A DNA stretch of 64,000 bases from Kocuria sp. GTDB lineage: Bacteria; Actinomycetota; Actinomycetes; Actinomycetales; Micrococcaceae. The translations under genes and the position numbers were made by a program. Positions 48,003 to 56,189 of this stretch are shown in pieces. The stretch is from the NCBI RefSeq assembly GCF_030538595.1, contig NZ_JAUNTS010000002.1, forward strand, positions 62,001 through 126,000, given 5' to 3'. The notes beneath the pieces are model-generated. The model ran no database searches. It was not told the DNA's origin and saw nothing but the letters and a program-made list of their open reading frames with translations. Each line of letters begins with the position of its first letter. Positions within the stretch are counted from its first letter, which is position 1.

Positions 48003-50755
48003 GCCGGGCGGGTACGCGGACGCTGGAGGCGGAACACCTCCGGGCGGCGCCGCGACCCACCCTGGACCTACGATTGGTGCCTGCTGCCCTGACCGCGTGG
48101 GGAAGCTCGTTGGTCCTGACTGCGGGCTGGGTTGGTCCGAATCCGCAGGCACCAGATCTGACGGGGCGGATGCTGGTCACGGTGGTTCTGGTGGTGCTCG
48201 GCCTGGGTTGTTCCGGTGCACTGGTGGGACTCGTCCTGGGCGTTCTGAGCACAAGACTGCGGCGTGGACGGCACAGGCACATCTGGCGGCAGCTGATCAC
48301 CGGAGCAGTGGTGTGCGGGTCTGTGGCAACGGGCGTTGGTGCCGTGAGTGTTCATCGGCAGGCCGAGGCAGCTCACGCCGTGGCACAGCTGGTGGGAACA
48401 CCTGCCAGCGACCGCAGCGGCCATGAGCCAATGGCTAATGGTGGCTCCGCGGAGGGGACCGCTGACGGGAGGATGGCTCGGCTCGAAGTGGAGATTGTGG
48501 ACCGGCCCGTGGTGTGGACTGCCTCGGCGAACACCACCCCTGGTTCCAACCGTGGCACGAGCTCCGGTGACGGTGGGGCCACCCCCGAGTGGGTGCAAGA
48601 TCGGGGCGAGGCCGACGGCGGAGTGGTGGTGCCCGTACGGACCCGCGATGGGTTACCCGCCACCGTCTTTGCTCGGGACACCGGGTGGCGTGCGCTCCGC
48701 CCGGGTGATGTGGCGACCGCCGTGGTCACGGTGGTGACCGGGCCGGGAGGCGAGGTGAAGTTCCGAGCCGGCAGCCCACCGCAGGTGATCGGCTCCGTGG
48801 AACGGGGCGGGTTGATGTCCTGGTTGGAGGTCTCCAAGCGGCGTTTCATGGCGGGCAGCTCCTCATTGGGAGCGGATGCCGCCAGTTTGTTGCCGGGGAT
48901 GACCTACGGGGATCGTTCCGGCTTTGATCCAGCGCTGGAGCAGGCCATGAAGGACACGGGTTTGACGCACCTCACGGCGGTGTCCGGTTCAAACTGCGCG
49001 TTGGTCATGATCCTCATGGGGCATCTGGTGCTGGCTCTGGGCGGCAGCAGGCGCCTCTGTGTCCTGGCGGGGCTGCTGGCTCTGGTGTTGTTCGTGACGC
49101 TGGTGGGGCCGGACCCTTCCGTGGTCCGGGCCGCAGTCATGGGTGGCGTGGCCGCAGCGGGCATTCTGACAGGGCGGGGCGGAACCTCCCTGGCAGCCCT
49201 CAGCGTTGCGGTCTGTGGCCTACTGGTGGTGGATCCTGGGTGGGGGCGCGATTTCGGTTTTGCGCTGTCCGTGTGTGCCACCGCGGGCATCATCATCACG
49301 GCCCGGCCCCTCATCCGGATTCTCACCACAGCCATGCCGCAGCTTGTGGCCACCATGATTGCGGTTCCCGTGGTGGCGCAGCTGTGGTGCGCTGCGGTCC
49401 TGACGCTGCTCACGCCCACCGTTGCGCTCTGGTCGGTTCCAGCCAACGCCGTGGTGGCACCGGTGGTACCCGTGATCACCGTCATCGGTTTGATCGCGCT
49501 GCTGTGCTGTGGACAGCCCTGGGCCTTCGGTCATCTGGTGGGAGAGATTTTCTTGGGTGTGGGGCAGTGGCCCGTGTGGTTTGTGGGGTCCACGGCCAGA
49601 TTCTTTGCCGGGCTACCTGCGGCCGTCCTGCCGTGGTGGGAGCCCCCGTTGGGACCGATGGCCATGGCTCTGATGTGCGCCGTGGCCATCCTGGTGATTC
49701 ACAGAGTGGATGCTCGGCTGTCACGCCGGATCTCGGCGGGAACCCTCCAGTCGGCATCACGTGAAGAATCTGCCACAGGCACAGGCACAGGCACAGGCAC
49801 TGCCACCGGCAGCACGCAGCACGGCCACACCACACGCTCTCCCCGCGGTGGGCATCCGGCTTTGTTGTACCGCCGTTGGCCCAGAGTGTTGGCTGCCGCC
49901 GTTGTGATGGGCACGGTGGCGGTCCTGGCCATTGGATTCTGGTGGAAACCTGCGCCTCGAACGGACTGGGTGGCCGTGATGTGCGACGTCGGACAAGGCG
50001 ATGCCTTGTTGCTGCGCGGCACCTCCGGCGGGGAATCCACCACGGTGTTGATCGACGCCGGCCCGGACCCCGCAGCTGTTCGGAAGTGTTTACGGCAGGC
50101 TCACGTCACGGCTGTGGACCTGTTGATCCTGACCCACAATCATGCCGATCACGTGGCTGGTGCGGCTGGCCTGAACCAGTACGTGGACATCGGTCAGGTG
50201 TGGTGGTCCTCCGGAACTGGTCGAGCACCCCATGAAATCGCCGGGTGGGCAGTGGCTGACCAACGGCCCGCTCCAGGTGCCGAATTCACGGGGGAGGGCC
50301 TTCGGGTGGAGGTGCTGGGACCATCGGGCCAGCCGGCCGCCGCCGTGGATTCCTCCGGGGAGAACAATGCGTCCCTTGCCATCCGGGTGGAGGTGCAGGG
50401 ACCCCCAGATTTTCCCACCACCACGGTCCTGGCCGCGGGGGACTTGGAAAACGACGGCGCTCGCACCCTCCTGCGCACCCACGGCGCAGGTCAGGGCACT
50501 GCCCTGGATGTGGATGTTCTGAAGGTCTCTCACCACGGCGCCCGCAATGGCGGCACGGAGATCGTGGACGCAGCCTCCCCGGCCTTGGCCATGATCTCCG
50601 TGGGGGCCCGCAACACCTACGGGCATCCCCATCCGGTGATCACCGATCACCTGGCGCAGCGGGGGACAGCGGTGGTGCGAACGGATCAGATGGGAACCTT
50701 TGGACTTTATCCGCAGCCAGAGTCCACGGCACTGGAGATTGTGCCTGTCCCATGA
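47999..50755 (+). CDS. comEC: ComEC/Rec2 DNA-uptake channel protein
   Basis: ComEC is a polytopic protein that forms the DNA channel in competence. The 918-residue protein has N-terminal membrane helices (about 18-125), an extracellular OB-like domain and the Competence membrane domain (from about 305: LLPGMTYGDRSGFD...GLTHLTAVSGSNCALVM) with about ten helices. A C-terminal metallo-beta-lactamase-like domain (about 655-915) has MCDVGQGDALLLR and HNHADH (about 712). About residue 597 lies a Gly-Thr run encoded by a hexanucleotide repeat. It is followed by holA, as in many actinobacteria. Confidence 0.94.
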   Translation: MSRAGTRTLEAEHLRAAPRPTLDLRLVPAALTAWGSSLVLTAGWVGPNPQAPDLTGRMLVTVVLVVLGLGCSGALVGLVLGVLSTRLRRGRHRHIWRQLITGAVVCGSVATGVGAVSVHRQAEAAHAVAQLVGTPASDRSGHEPMANGGSAEGTADGRMARLEVEIVDRPVVWTASANTTPGSNRGTSSGDGGATPEWVQDRGEADGGVVVPVRTRDGLPATVFARDTGWRALRPGDVATAVVTVVTGPGGEVKFRAGSPPQVIGSVERGGLMSWLEVSKRRFMAGSSSLGADAASLLPGMTYGDRSGFDPALEQAMKDTGLTHLTAVSGSNCALVMILMGHLVLALGGSRRLCVLAGLLALVLFVTLVGPDPSVVRAAVMGGVAAAGILTGRGGTSLAALSVAVCGLLVVDPGWGRDFGFALSVCATAGIIITARPLIRILTTAMPQLVATMIAVPVVAQLWCAAVLTLLTPTVALWSVPANAVVAPVVPVITVIGLIALLCCGQPWAFGHLVGEIFLGVGQWPVWFVGSTARFFAGLPAAVLPWWEPPLGPMAMALMCAVAILVIHRVDARLSRRISAGTLQSASREESATGTGTGTGTATGSTQHGHTTRSPRGGHPALLYRRWPRVLAAAVVMGTVAVLAIGFWWKPAPRTDWVAVMCDVGQGDALLLRGTSGGESTTVLIDAGPDPAAVRKCLRQAHVTAVDLLILTHNHADHVAGAAGLNQYVDIGQVWWSSGTGRAPHEIAGWAVADQRPAPGAEFTGEGLRVEVLGPSGQPAAAVDSSGENNASLAIRVEVQGPPDFPTTTVLAAGDLENDGARTLLRTHGAGQGTALDVDVLKVSHHGARNGGTEIVDAASPALAMISVGARNTYGHPHPVITDHLAQRGTAVVRTDQMGTFGLYPQPESTALEIVPVP
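49778..49801 (+). repeat. Hexanucleotide microsatellite inside comEC
   Basis: Four tandem copies of ACAGGC/GGCACA encode a Gly-Thr run. Copy-number change would keep the frame. Confidence 0.7.
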
Positions 50756-50844
50756 CCGCTTTGTTGTCTTGCGTCGTGGGGTGACTTCGAGTGCTTTCAG
50801 ACGGTTGAGTCTGCTCTGTCTGAGCGGTGTGGGATTCTAGATTC

Positions 50845-51852
50845 ATGCCCCCACGCAAACGTGCAGCCACCCAGCCCAGCGGCCCCAGCTGGCGTGACGT
50901 TGACCCCGCGCCGCTGATCCTGCTCACGGGCAAGGAAGACTATCTGGCTGCCCGCGCTGTGGACCGTGTCCGCGCTGAGGTCAAACGGGACCGCGGTCCG
51001 GTGGAATTCACACGACTGGATGCCGCCACCTACGGTGCCGGACAGCTTGCCGTGCTGGCCAGCCCGTCACTTTTTGACGATGCCAAGGTCATTGTGATTG
51101 AAGATCTGGCCCAGATGAACGATGACCTTTTGACGGACGCATTGGCTTACGTGCAGGCCCCGGACCCGGAGGTCGTCGTCGTATTTGCGCACAGCGGGGG
51201 CACGCGCGGGAAAAAACTACTGGATGCGCTGAAAGCAACTGCCGTGGTGGTGGAATGCACCCCGCTGAAGAATGACCGTGACAAAGTGGATTTTGTCCGC
51301 CATGAGTTCCGGGTGCACAACCGTGGCATTGAACCGGATGCCGCCCGGGCACTGACAGAGGCGGTGGGCTCCTCCACCTCCGAACTGGCGGCAGCTTGCG
51401 CCCAGTTGCTGTCGGACGGCCCGGAGCATGTGACGTATGACGATGTTGAGACCTACTACGGCGGTCGGGTGGAAGCCACGGCCTTCAAGGTGGCAGACGC
51501 CGCGCTGGCTGGGCGTTCGGAGATTGCGCTGAAACTGTGGCGCCAAGCCCTGGACACAGGCACCGATCCGGTACCCATGGTGGCGGCGCTGGCTGCCAAG
51601 CTCCGGTTGGTGGCAGCGGTCCATGGCGTGCGGGGCTCGGCGCACCAACTGGCCGGCAAAGTGGGTGCTGCTCCGTGGCAGATCGAAAGAGCCCAGCAGG
51701 AAACCCGCCGGTTCGAGCAACGGGACCTGGTGGCGGCGCTGCGCGCGGTAGCAGATGCCGATGCTCAGGTCAAGGGCGAGTCCAGGGACGCCGCCTACGC
51801 CGTGGAGCGAGCCATCACCACCATCGCGCTCTCCGGACGCCACGCCATCTAG
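50845..51852 (+). CDS. holA: DNA polymerase III delta subunit
   Basis: HolA (delta) opens the sliding clamp in the clamp-loader complex. From the ATG at 50845 the protein has 335 residues. It starts PLILLTGKEDYLAARAVDRV, has the delta-type core VIVIEDLAQMNDDLLTDALAYV and DKVDFVRHEFRVHNRGIEPDAARALTEAVG, and the C-terminal collar helices KLWRQALDTGTDPVPMVAALAAKLR (about 230-255). The frame is open six codons upstream. GATTCT (50833-50838) lies six bases before the ATG and there is no ribosome binding site, so it may be leaderless. It faces rpsT tail-to-tail, which is the usual actinobacterial order. Confidence 0.92.
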   Translation: MPPRKRAATQPSGPSWRDVDPAPLILLTGKEDYLAARAVDRVRAEVKRDRGPVEFTRLDAATYGAGQLAVLASPSLFDDAKVIVIEDLAQMNDDLLTDALAYVQAPDPEVVVVFAHSGGTRGKKLLDALKATAVVVECTPLKNDRDKVDFVRHEFRVHNRGIEPDAARALTEAVGSSTSELAAACAQLLSDGPEHVTYDDVETYYGGRVEATAFKVADAALAGRSEIALKLWRQALDTGTDPVPMVAALAAKLRLVAAVHGVRGSAHQLAGKVGAAPWQIERAQQETRRFEQRDLVAALRAVADADAQVKGESRDAAYAVERAITTIALSGRHAI

Positions 51853-52046
51853 CCCCCGGTATCCACTCCGGGCCGCCTGCCTGGGCCCCTCCCGACTCCG
51901 TTGCGGCACCGTCCCGCCGCCCGCACGTCGACTTCCCCTCTGACTGCGAGATCACCGGCTATAGCGTGGGATCTCGACGTATATGTGGGAGCTCGGCGCC
52001 AGGACGGGAAGTGCCACGGGGCCAGCATGCGTACATGGCGCCGGAA
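51853..52046. other. holA-rpsT convergent gap with weak ~19-nt repetition
   Basis: There is no gene here. GTGGGATCTCGACG (from 51966) and GTGGGAGCTCGGCG (from 51985) repeat 19 bases apart, with a weaker unit GCGAGATCACC near 51948. Confidence 0.35.
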
Positions 52047-52088
52047 CGGTTTGAGCCCCGCACCCTGATGGGTGCGGGGCTCAAACCG
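52047..52088 (-). terminator. Terminator hairpin of rpsT
   Basis: A perfect 19-bp stem (52047-52065 with 52070-52088, CGGTTTGAGCCCCGCACCC and complement) with loop TGAT starts 19 bases after the rpsT stop. It is symmetric, so it may also end holA transcription. There is only a short T run. Confidence 0.8.
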
Positions 52089-52107
52089 ACGTGCGGGACC
52101 TGAAAAC

Positions 52108-52371
52108 TCAGGCCATGGCGTTGACGCGGGCTGCCAGGCCGGACTTCTTGTTGGCGGCGTTGTTCTTGTGCAGAACACCCTTGGAAACGGCCTTGTCGTA
52201 CTTGCGGGAAACATCACGCAGTGCGGTGGAGGCAGCGTCCTTGTCGCCAGCGGCGATGGCGTCATCCAAGCGGCGGACGTAGGTCTTCAGCTCGGACTTG
52301 TACGCGTTGTTGCGCAGACGGGCCTTTTCATTGGTCAGAATGCGCTTCTTCTGGGACTTGATATTTGCCAC
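52108..52371 (-). CDS. rpsT: 30S ribosomal protein S20
   Basis: S20 binds 16S rRNA in the 30S subunit. The 87-residue basic helical protein has the family pattern: [32 protein letters not shown] (about 2-33), then [20 protein letters not shown] (about 63-82). The start is a GTG with AAAGGAG six bases upstream. Its likely promoter (-10 TAGAGT, minus strand, 52510-52515) leaves a leader of about 130 bases, which is long enough for autoregulation. Confidence 0.97.
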   Translation of the reverse strand: MANIKSQKKRILTNEKARLRNNAYKSELKTYVRRLDDAIAAGDKDAASTALRDVSRKYDKAVSKGVLHKNNAANKKSGLAARVNAMA

Positions 52372-52539
52372 AGATGACTCCTTTGAGTGAGCGGTGATCG
52401 GTCAGTGAGGGCAAACGGACGGTGTCACCGACTGAGACGTGAGAGTGGGGATGCTCGTGTGGTGTCCTACCCGCAGTGCCCGGCGATCAGCGCGGACACA
52501 CAGCCGAAAACTCTAGCAGAAACCCGCCTGTTCGTGGGG
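52372..52539 (-). promoter_or_regulatory. rpsT promoter and leader
   Basis: The minus-strand extended -10 TGCTAGAGT (hexamer at 52510-52515) predicts a start near 52503 and a leader of about 130 bases. No known S20-binding structure was recognised. Confidence 0.45.
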
Positions 52540-53154
52540 TCACCGGGACTGAAGTCCTTGGATCACGGCGTTAAATCGGTCACGTCCCAGCACGGCACCG
52601 TCGCGGCGAATGTCTGCTTCCAGAACTTGAAGGACTCGATCCACACGCACCTCGGACGGCCGACCCGCACGGTCCCAGTCGCCGGTACCTATGTCCACAA
52701 AGTGATCATCGTGGGTGCGCGCGTTGTTGTGGTCCTTGGAGGTGAGCATCAAGGCCAAAAGGTACTGACCGTTGCGTCCCACGATCAGCACCGGGCGATC
52801 CTTACCGCGGGAATGATCCTCCTGATACGGCACCCAGGTCCACACGATCTCACCGGGGTCGGCCTTGCCGTCCGGGTGGGGGTCGTAGCTGGCCCGTACT
52901 TGACCACGGTAATCACCCGGGTAGGGCTGGGACAGCTGGTGATCGCCGCCCCCGGCAGCGGTGGTCGCAGCACCGCCACCACGGTGCTCCGTTCTGGAGC
53001 CGGCTCCGGAAGAGTTCACGGTGGAGGTGGCTTGGGGTGGCTGCCCGTTTCCTGTCCGGGACGACGCCGAACGGCCCTGTTGTCGTTGAAACTGCCGGTA
53101 GATCGACAGCCCGGTCCGCAAGAGTCGGGTGAAGTTCACATTCATGGTGGTCAT
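52540..53154 (-). CDS. PemK/MazF-like protein without adjacent antitoxin
   Basis: The 204-residue protein has a PemK/MazF-like domain from about residue 78 to 200: GDYRGQVRASYDPHPDGKADPGEIVWTWVPYQ, then GKDRPVLIVGRNG (about 122-134), the usual fold of this RNase family. The first 75 residues are low in order, rich in Ser, Gly, Thr and Gln, with a short hydrophobic-basic start. No small antitoxin gene lies next to it on either strand. Such long single PemK-like proteins are common in actinobacteria and may not be toxins. Two ATGs (53154 and 53145) are possible starts. A seven-unit repeat lies just upstream. Confidence 0.75.
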   Translation of the reverse strand: MTTMNVNFTRLLRTGLSIYRQFQRQQGRSASSRTGNGQPPQATSTVNSSGAGSRTEHRGGGAATTAAGGGDHQLSQPYPGDYRGQVRASYDPHPDGKADPGEIVWTWVPYQEDHSRGKDRPVLIVGRNGQYLLALMLTSKDHNNARTHDDHFVDIGTGDWDRAGRPSEVRVDRVLQVLEADIRRDGAVLGRDRFNAVIQGLQSR

Positions 53155-53155
53155 T

Positions 53156-53300
53156 CAACCAGGTGTGGCAGGTGATCCATCAGTCCGGTAGCTGTTCCAC
53201 CAGGTGCGGCAGCTGTTCAACCACCGGGAGCAGTTGTTAAACCACGGAGGGCCGCTGTGCAACCACGGAGAGCAGTTACTTCACCAGGCACAGGTTTGTG
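53156..53300. repeat. Seven-unit degenerate tandem repeat, period 20-21 nt
   Basis: Units start at 53156, 53177, 53197, 53218, 53239, 53260 and 53281. Most read about CAACCACGGAGAGCAGTT or CCACCAGGTGCGGCAGCTGT, with substitutions. The array fills nearly all of the gap between the PemK-like gene and marR. Confidence 0.7.
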
Positions 53301-53343
53301 TCATTGACCTGCCCCGATCCGGTGCAGGTTTCCGGTTGGCGTT

Positions 53344-53356
53344 TATGATCTGCACA
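53344..53356 (+). promoter_or_regulatory. -10 of the marR gene; transcript start on the ATG (leaderless)
   Basis: TATGAT (53344-53349) is followed by six bases and then the ATG at 53356, with no ribosome binding site. The -35 is weak. Confidence 0.55.
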
Positions 53357-54039
53357 TGACCCCCTCGCGTGAGAACCAACCCACGTCTTGGCCCGGGCAG
53401 CCTTCCGCAACAGCATCCGGTGAGGCCCAGACGGCCTCTGGCCGTCCCTCCCGTGCCCAGCCGGAGGGTGATGCCGGAGCTGGCTCAGGTGCAGGAGTCG
53501 GTTCTGACACCGAGCAAACATCTGCGACACCGCCACTGGAAGCGGCTCCGGGTGAGGGCACGTTCACCGCAAGTTTGCACCGTGAACTCATGCTGGCGTT
53601 GCAGGATTTCACCACGGAATCTTCGCGCTATGCCGACGGTGTGCGGCGTTCCTACGGACTGGCGCATTCGGATGTTCATGCCTTGGCTGAGGTGATGGCG
53701 GGGCAGCGCCGCGGTCTTCCTTTGCGTGCGGGGGACATTGCGCGGCGATTGGTGATTTCCGCATCGGCGGCCACGGCTGTGATTGATCGCTTGGTCAACC
53801 GCGGTCATTTGGTGCGCCACCATGACCACAAGGACCGCCGCGAAGTCGTGCTCAATGCCACCCCCAGCGCTGCCGCCACGGGTAAAGCCATGTTCGCGGC
53901 GCTGGAGCGTGAACTCGGCGATGAACTGGCCGGGTGGTCCGCGGAGGAGATCGAGGTGCTGCGCCGCCGCATGCCCGAGCTCACGGAGGCCGTGCGCCGA
54001 GCCCAAGATGTCACGCCGCCCCCGCCCTCGGATGTATGA
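53356..54039 (+). CDS. MarR-family regulator, probable carotenoid-operon repressor (CrtR-like)
   Basis: The 227-residue protein has a disordered start of about 70 residues and then a MarR winged helix. LHRELMLALQDFTTESSRYADGVRRSYGL (about 75-103) is followed by the recognition helix region LRAGDIARRLVISASAATAVIDRLVNRGHLVRHHDHKDRREVVL (about 116-160). It lies 42 bases upstream of crtE in the same direction. In Corynebacterium glutamicum a MarR protein, CrtR, next to crtE represses the C50-carotenoid operon. By position and family this is probably its counterpart, though there the gene is divergent. The assignment of target is inference. Confidence 0.82.
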   Translation: MTPSRENQPTSWPGQPSATASGEAQTASGRPSRAQPEGDAGAGSGAGVGSDTEQTSATPPLEAAPGEGTFTASLHRELMLALQDFTTESSRYADGVRRSYGLAHSDVHALAEVMAGQRRGLPLRAGDIARRLVISASAATAVIDRLVNRGHLVRHHDHKDRREVVLNATPSAAATGKAMFAALERELGDELAGWSAEEIEVLRRRMPELTEAVRRAQDVTPPPPSDV

Positions 54040-54081
54040 ACCTTTATTTCGATTCTTGAAACAGTGTGATGAAATGGGGCA
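54040..54081 (+). promoter_or_regulatory. AT-rich crtE upstream site, possible MarR operator
   Basis: The 42-base gap is far richer in A and T than its surroundings. It holds TTTCGATTCTTGAAA (54047-54061), with symmetric TTTC/GAAA ends, and a further GAAA to its right. It may hold a promoter and operator for the crt genes. Confidence 0.35.
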
Positions 54082-55242
54082 GTGACTTCATCTGATCGTC
54101 CACTTCCCGGCCCACCGAGTACCGCGGTTCCGGCAGCTCAGGAGACATCCTCCGTGGTCCTCCGGGGCCTGAGTTCCACCGTTGCCGATCAGGTGTTGAC
54201 ACAGGTGCTCGCCGATTCCACGCGGCGTGCGGTTGAAATTTCCCCCAGCTTTGCGCAGCTCTGGGCGGAGATCGAACGGCTCACCCAGGGTGGGAAACGC
54301 TTTCGTCCGGCACTGGTGGCGCTGACCGCCCAGGCTTATGCGCAGGCGGACACAGGCGCGAGCGCAGCGATTACCCGCAACGGTGCCGGACGCACCGTTG
54401 CCACCGTGGGAGCGGCCTTTGAGCTGTTGCACAGCGCGCTGATCATTCACGACGACGTCATTGACCGCGACCCTCGCCGTCGTCACGGACCCACCTTGCA
54501 TCAAGCTGCGCGCGACCGTGCCGTGGCCGGTGGGACCACCGTGGAGCGGGCCGATCACTACGGGTACAGCGTGGGCATCATTGCCGGTGATCTGGCCTTG
54601 GCCGCCGCCCACCGAGTGACTGCCACCGCGGGTCTGTCGCGGGAGAAATTGAATCGGGTCCTGGATCTGCTCGATTACGCCGTTTTCGCCTCCGCTGCTG
54701 GTGAACTGATGGACATTGATCACGCCCTTCCGGGGGCACGGCCCAGCGTGGAAGCCGTGCTGGAAGCCACGCGACTCAAAACATCCGTGTACTCCTTTGA
54801 AGCCCCCTTACAAGCTGGAGCCGTCATTGCAGGCGCCCCGGAGGCCCACATTCAAGCCCTGCGGGAGATCGGACGGAATCTGGGGTTGGCCTTCCAGCTG
54901 GCGGATGACCTTCTGGGGGTGTTCGGCAGCGATCAACAGACTGGCAAGCCAACAGACGGAGATCTGCGGGAAGGTAAGCACACCCTGCTGATTGCCGAAG
55001 CTGCAGGACAGGTCAATGCGGATGACGTGTTGGCTCTGGTGGGCCGCCATGATCTGACGGCGGAGGAGGCCGCACGCATCCGGGAGCATCTGGAGGCAGG
55101 GGGTGCCCGGAGCGCCGTCGAACAGCAAGCCCGTGCTGCAGCGGCGCGCGCAGTGGAGGTCGCCGAGTCAGCGCAACTGCCCGAGGGCCTGACCGGTGCG
55201 TTGGCCGCAGTGGCTCAGGATGCCGTGGAGCGCATCCGATGA
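54082..55242 (+). CDS. crtE: Geranylgeranyl diphosphate synthase
   Basis: CrtE makes the C20 precursor of carotenoids by adding isopentenyl units. The 386-residue protein has GGKRFRPALVALTAQA (about 70-85), the first Asp-rich motif IIHDDVIDRDPRRRHG (about 121-136) and the second, FQLADDLLGVFG (about 271-282). The downstream segment TGKPTDGDLREGKHTLLI replaces the family's GKxxGxDLxxGKxTL. The start is a GTG with GGGG just upstream. The first 30 residues look unstructured. It begins the crt operon, in which all following genes overlap by four bases. Confidence 0.93.
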   Translation: MTSSDRPLPGPPSTAVPAAQETSSVVLRGLSSTVADQVLTQVLADSTRRAVEISPSFAQLWAEIERLTQGGKRFRPALVALTAQAYAQADTGASAAITRNGAGRTVATVGAAFELLHSALIIHDDVIDRDPRRRHGPTLHQAARDRAVAGGTTVERADHYGYSVGIIAGDLALAAAHRVTATAGLSREKLNRVLDLLDYAVFASAAGELMDIDHALPGARPSVEAVLEATRLKTSVYSFEAPLQAGAVIAGAPEAHIQALREIGRNLGLAFQLADDLLGVFGSDQQTGKPTDGDLREGKHTLLIAEAAGQVNADDVLALVGRHDLTAEEAARIREHLEAGGARSAVEQQARAAAARAVEVAESAQLPEGLTGALAAVAQDAVERIR

Positions 55243-56189
55243 CCCCGGGGCAACCGCAGAGTGCCGTTGACCCGGCAGACCGAGCTGCCGCCGAGCGTTA
55301 CGACCGCAGCGCCCAAGCTGCTGCTGCCACCGTGATCAGCCGGTATTCGACGTCGTTCGGATTGGCCTGCCGCTTACTGGGCTCCAGCGTGCGCACTCAC
55401 GTGCGTTCGGTGTACGCGCTGGTCCGGGTGGCCGATGAGATCGTGGACGGTGCCAGTGCGGGTTCGGGAGTGGCACCGCATGAGGCGCAGCAGTTGTTGG
55501 ACGATCTGGAGGTCGAGACGCTGGCCGCGATAGATCGCGGTTTTTCCACCAACCTTGTGGTGCACGCGTTTGCGTTGGCCGCCCGGGAAGGGGACATCGG
55601 TGCGGATCTGATCACCCCGTTTTTTGCTTCCATGCGAGCAGATCTGGGGGTGGACACCCACTCAGATGCCTCCCTTCAGGAATACGTGTACGGATCTGCT
55701 GAAGTGGTGGGCTTGATGTGCCTGCAACTCTTTCTGGCAGCGGACCCGGTGGATGCTGACACCCGCTCGGAACTCACGGCCGGCGCCAGACAGCTGGGGG
55801 CGGCCTTCCAAAAGGTCAATTTCCTGCGCGACCTCTCTGAGGACTACCAGAGCTTGGGGCGGGTCTACCTTCCCGGTGCGGACCCGCAAGCATTGAGCCA
55901 GGCATCCAAAGATGATTTCCTGGATCAGATTGATGCCGATCTGGCGGCTGCTCGCGCTGTCATCCCACAGCTGCCGGCCAACGGTCGCACCGCGGTGTTG
56001 GTCGCTCACGATCTCTTTGCCGAACTGGCCCTCAGACTGCGGCACACCCCGGCAGCTGATCTGCTGACCAGCCGGGTTCGCATCCCGGACACTCGCAAAC
56101 TGGTGCTGGTGGCCCGCGCCATGGTCAGCGCCAACACGCCAACGGCACGTGGGGTGGCGCGTTTGCAGGGAAGGAATGGGAGCGCATGA
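55239..56189 (+). CDS. crtB: Phytoene synthase
   Basis: CrtB joins two GGPP molecules head-to-head into phytoene. The 316-residue protein has SRYSTSFGLACRLL (about 27-40), the first Asp motif VRVADEIVDG (about 62-71), the EYVYGSAEVVGLMCLQLF block (about 148-165) and the second Asp motif FQKVNFLRDLSEDYQSLGRVYLP (about 191-213). It overlaps crtE and crtI by four bases each (ATGA), so the operon is tightly coupled. Confidence 0.94.
   Translation: MTPGQPQSAVDPADRAAAERYDRSAQAAAATVISRYSTSFGLACRLLGSSVRTHVRSVYALVRVADEIVDGASAGSGVAPHEAQQLLDDLEVETLAAIDRGFSTNLVVHAFALAAREGDIGADLITPFFASMRADLGVDTHSDASLQEYVYGSAEVVGLMCLQLFLAADPVDADTRSELTAGARQLGAAFQKVNFLRDLSEDYQSLGRVYLPGADPQALSQASKDDFLDQIDADLAAARAVIPQLPANGRTAVLVAHDLFAELALRLRHTPAADLLTSRVRIPDTRKLVLVARAMVSANTPTARGVARLQGRNGSA

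Noticed and set aside
53156-53300. Possible CRISPR array
   Set aside because: Units are 20-21 nt with no alternation of constant repeat and variable spacer, and no cas genes are near.
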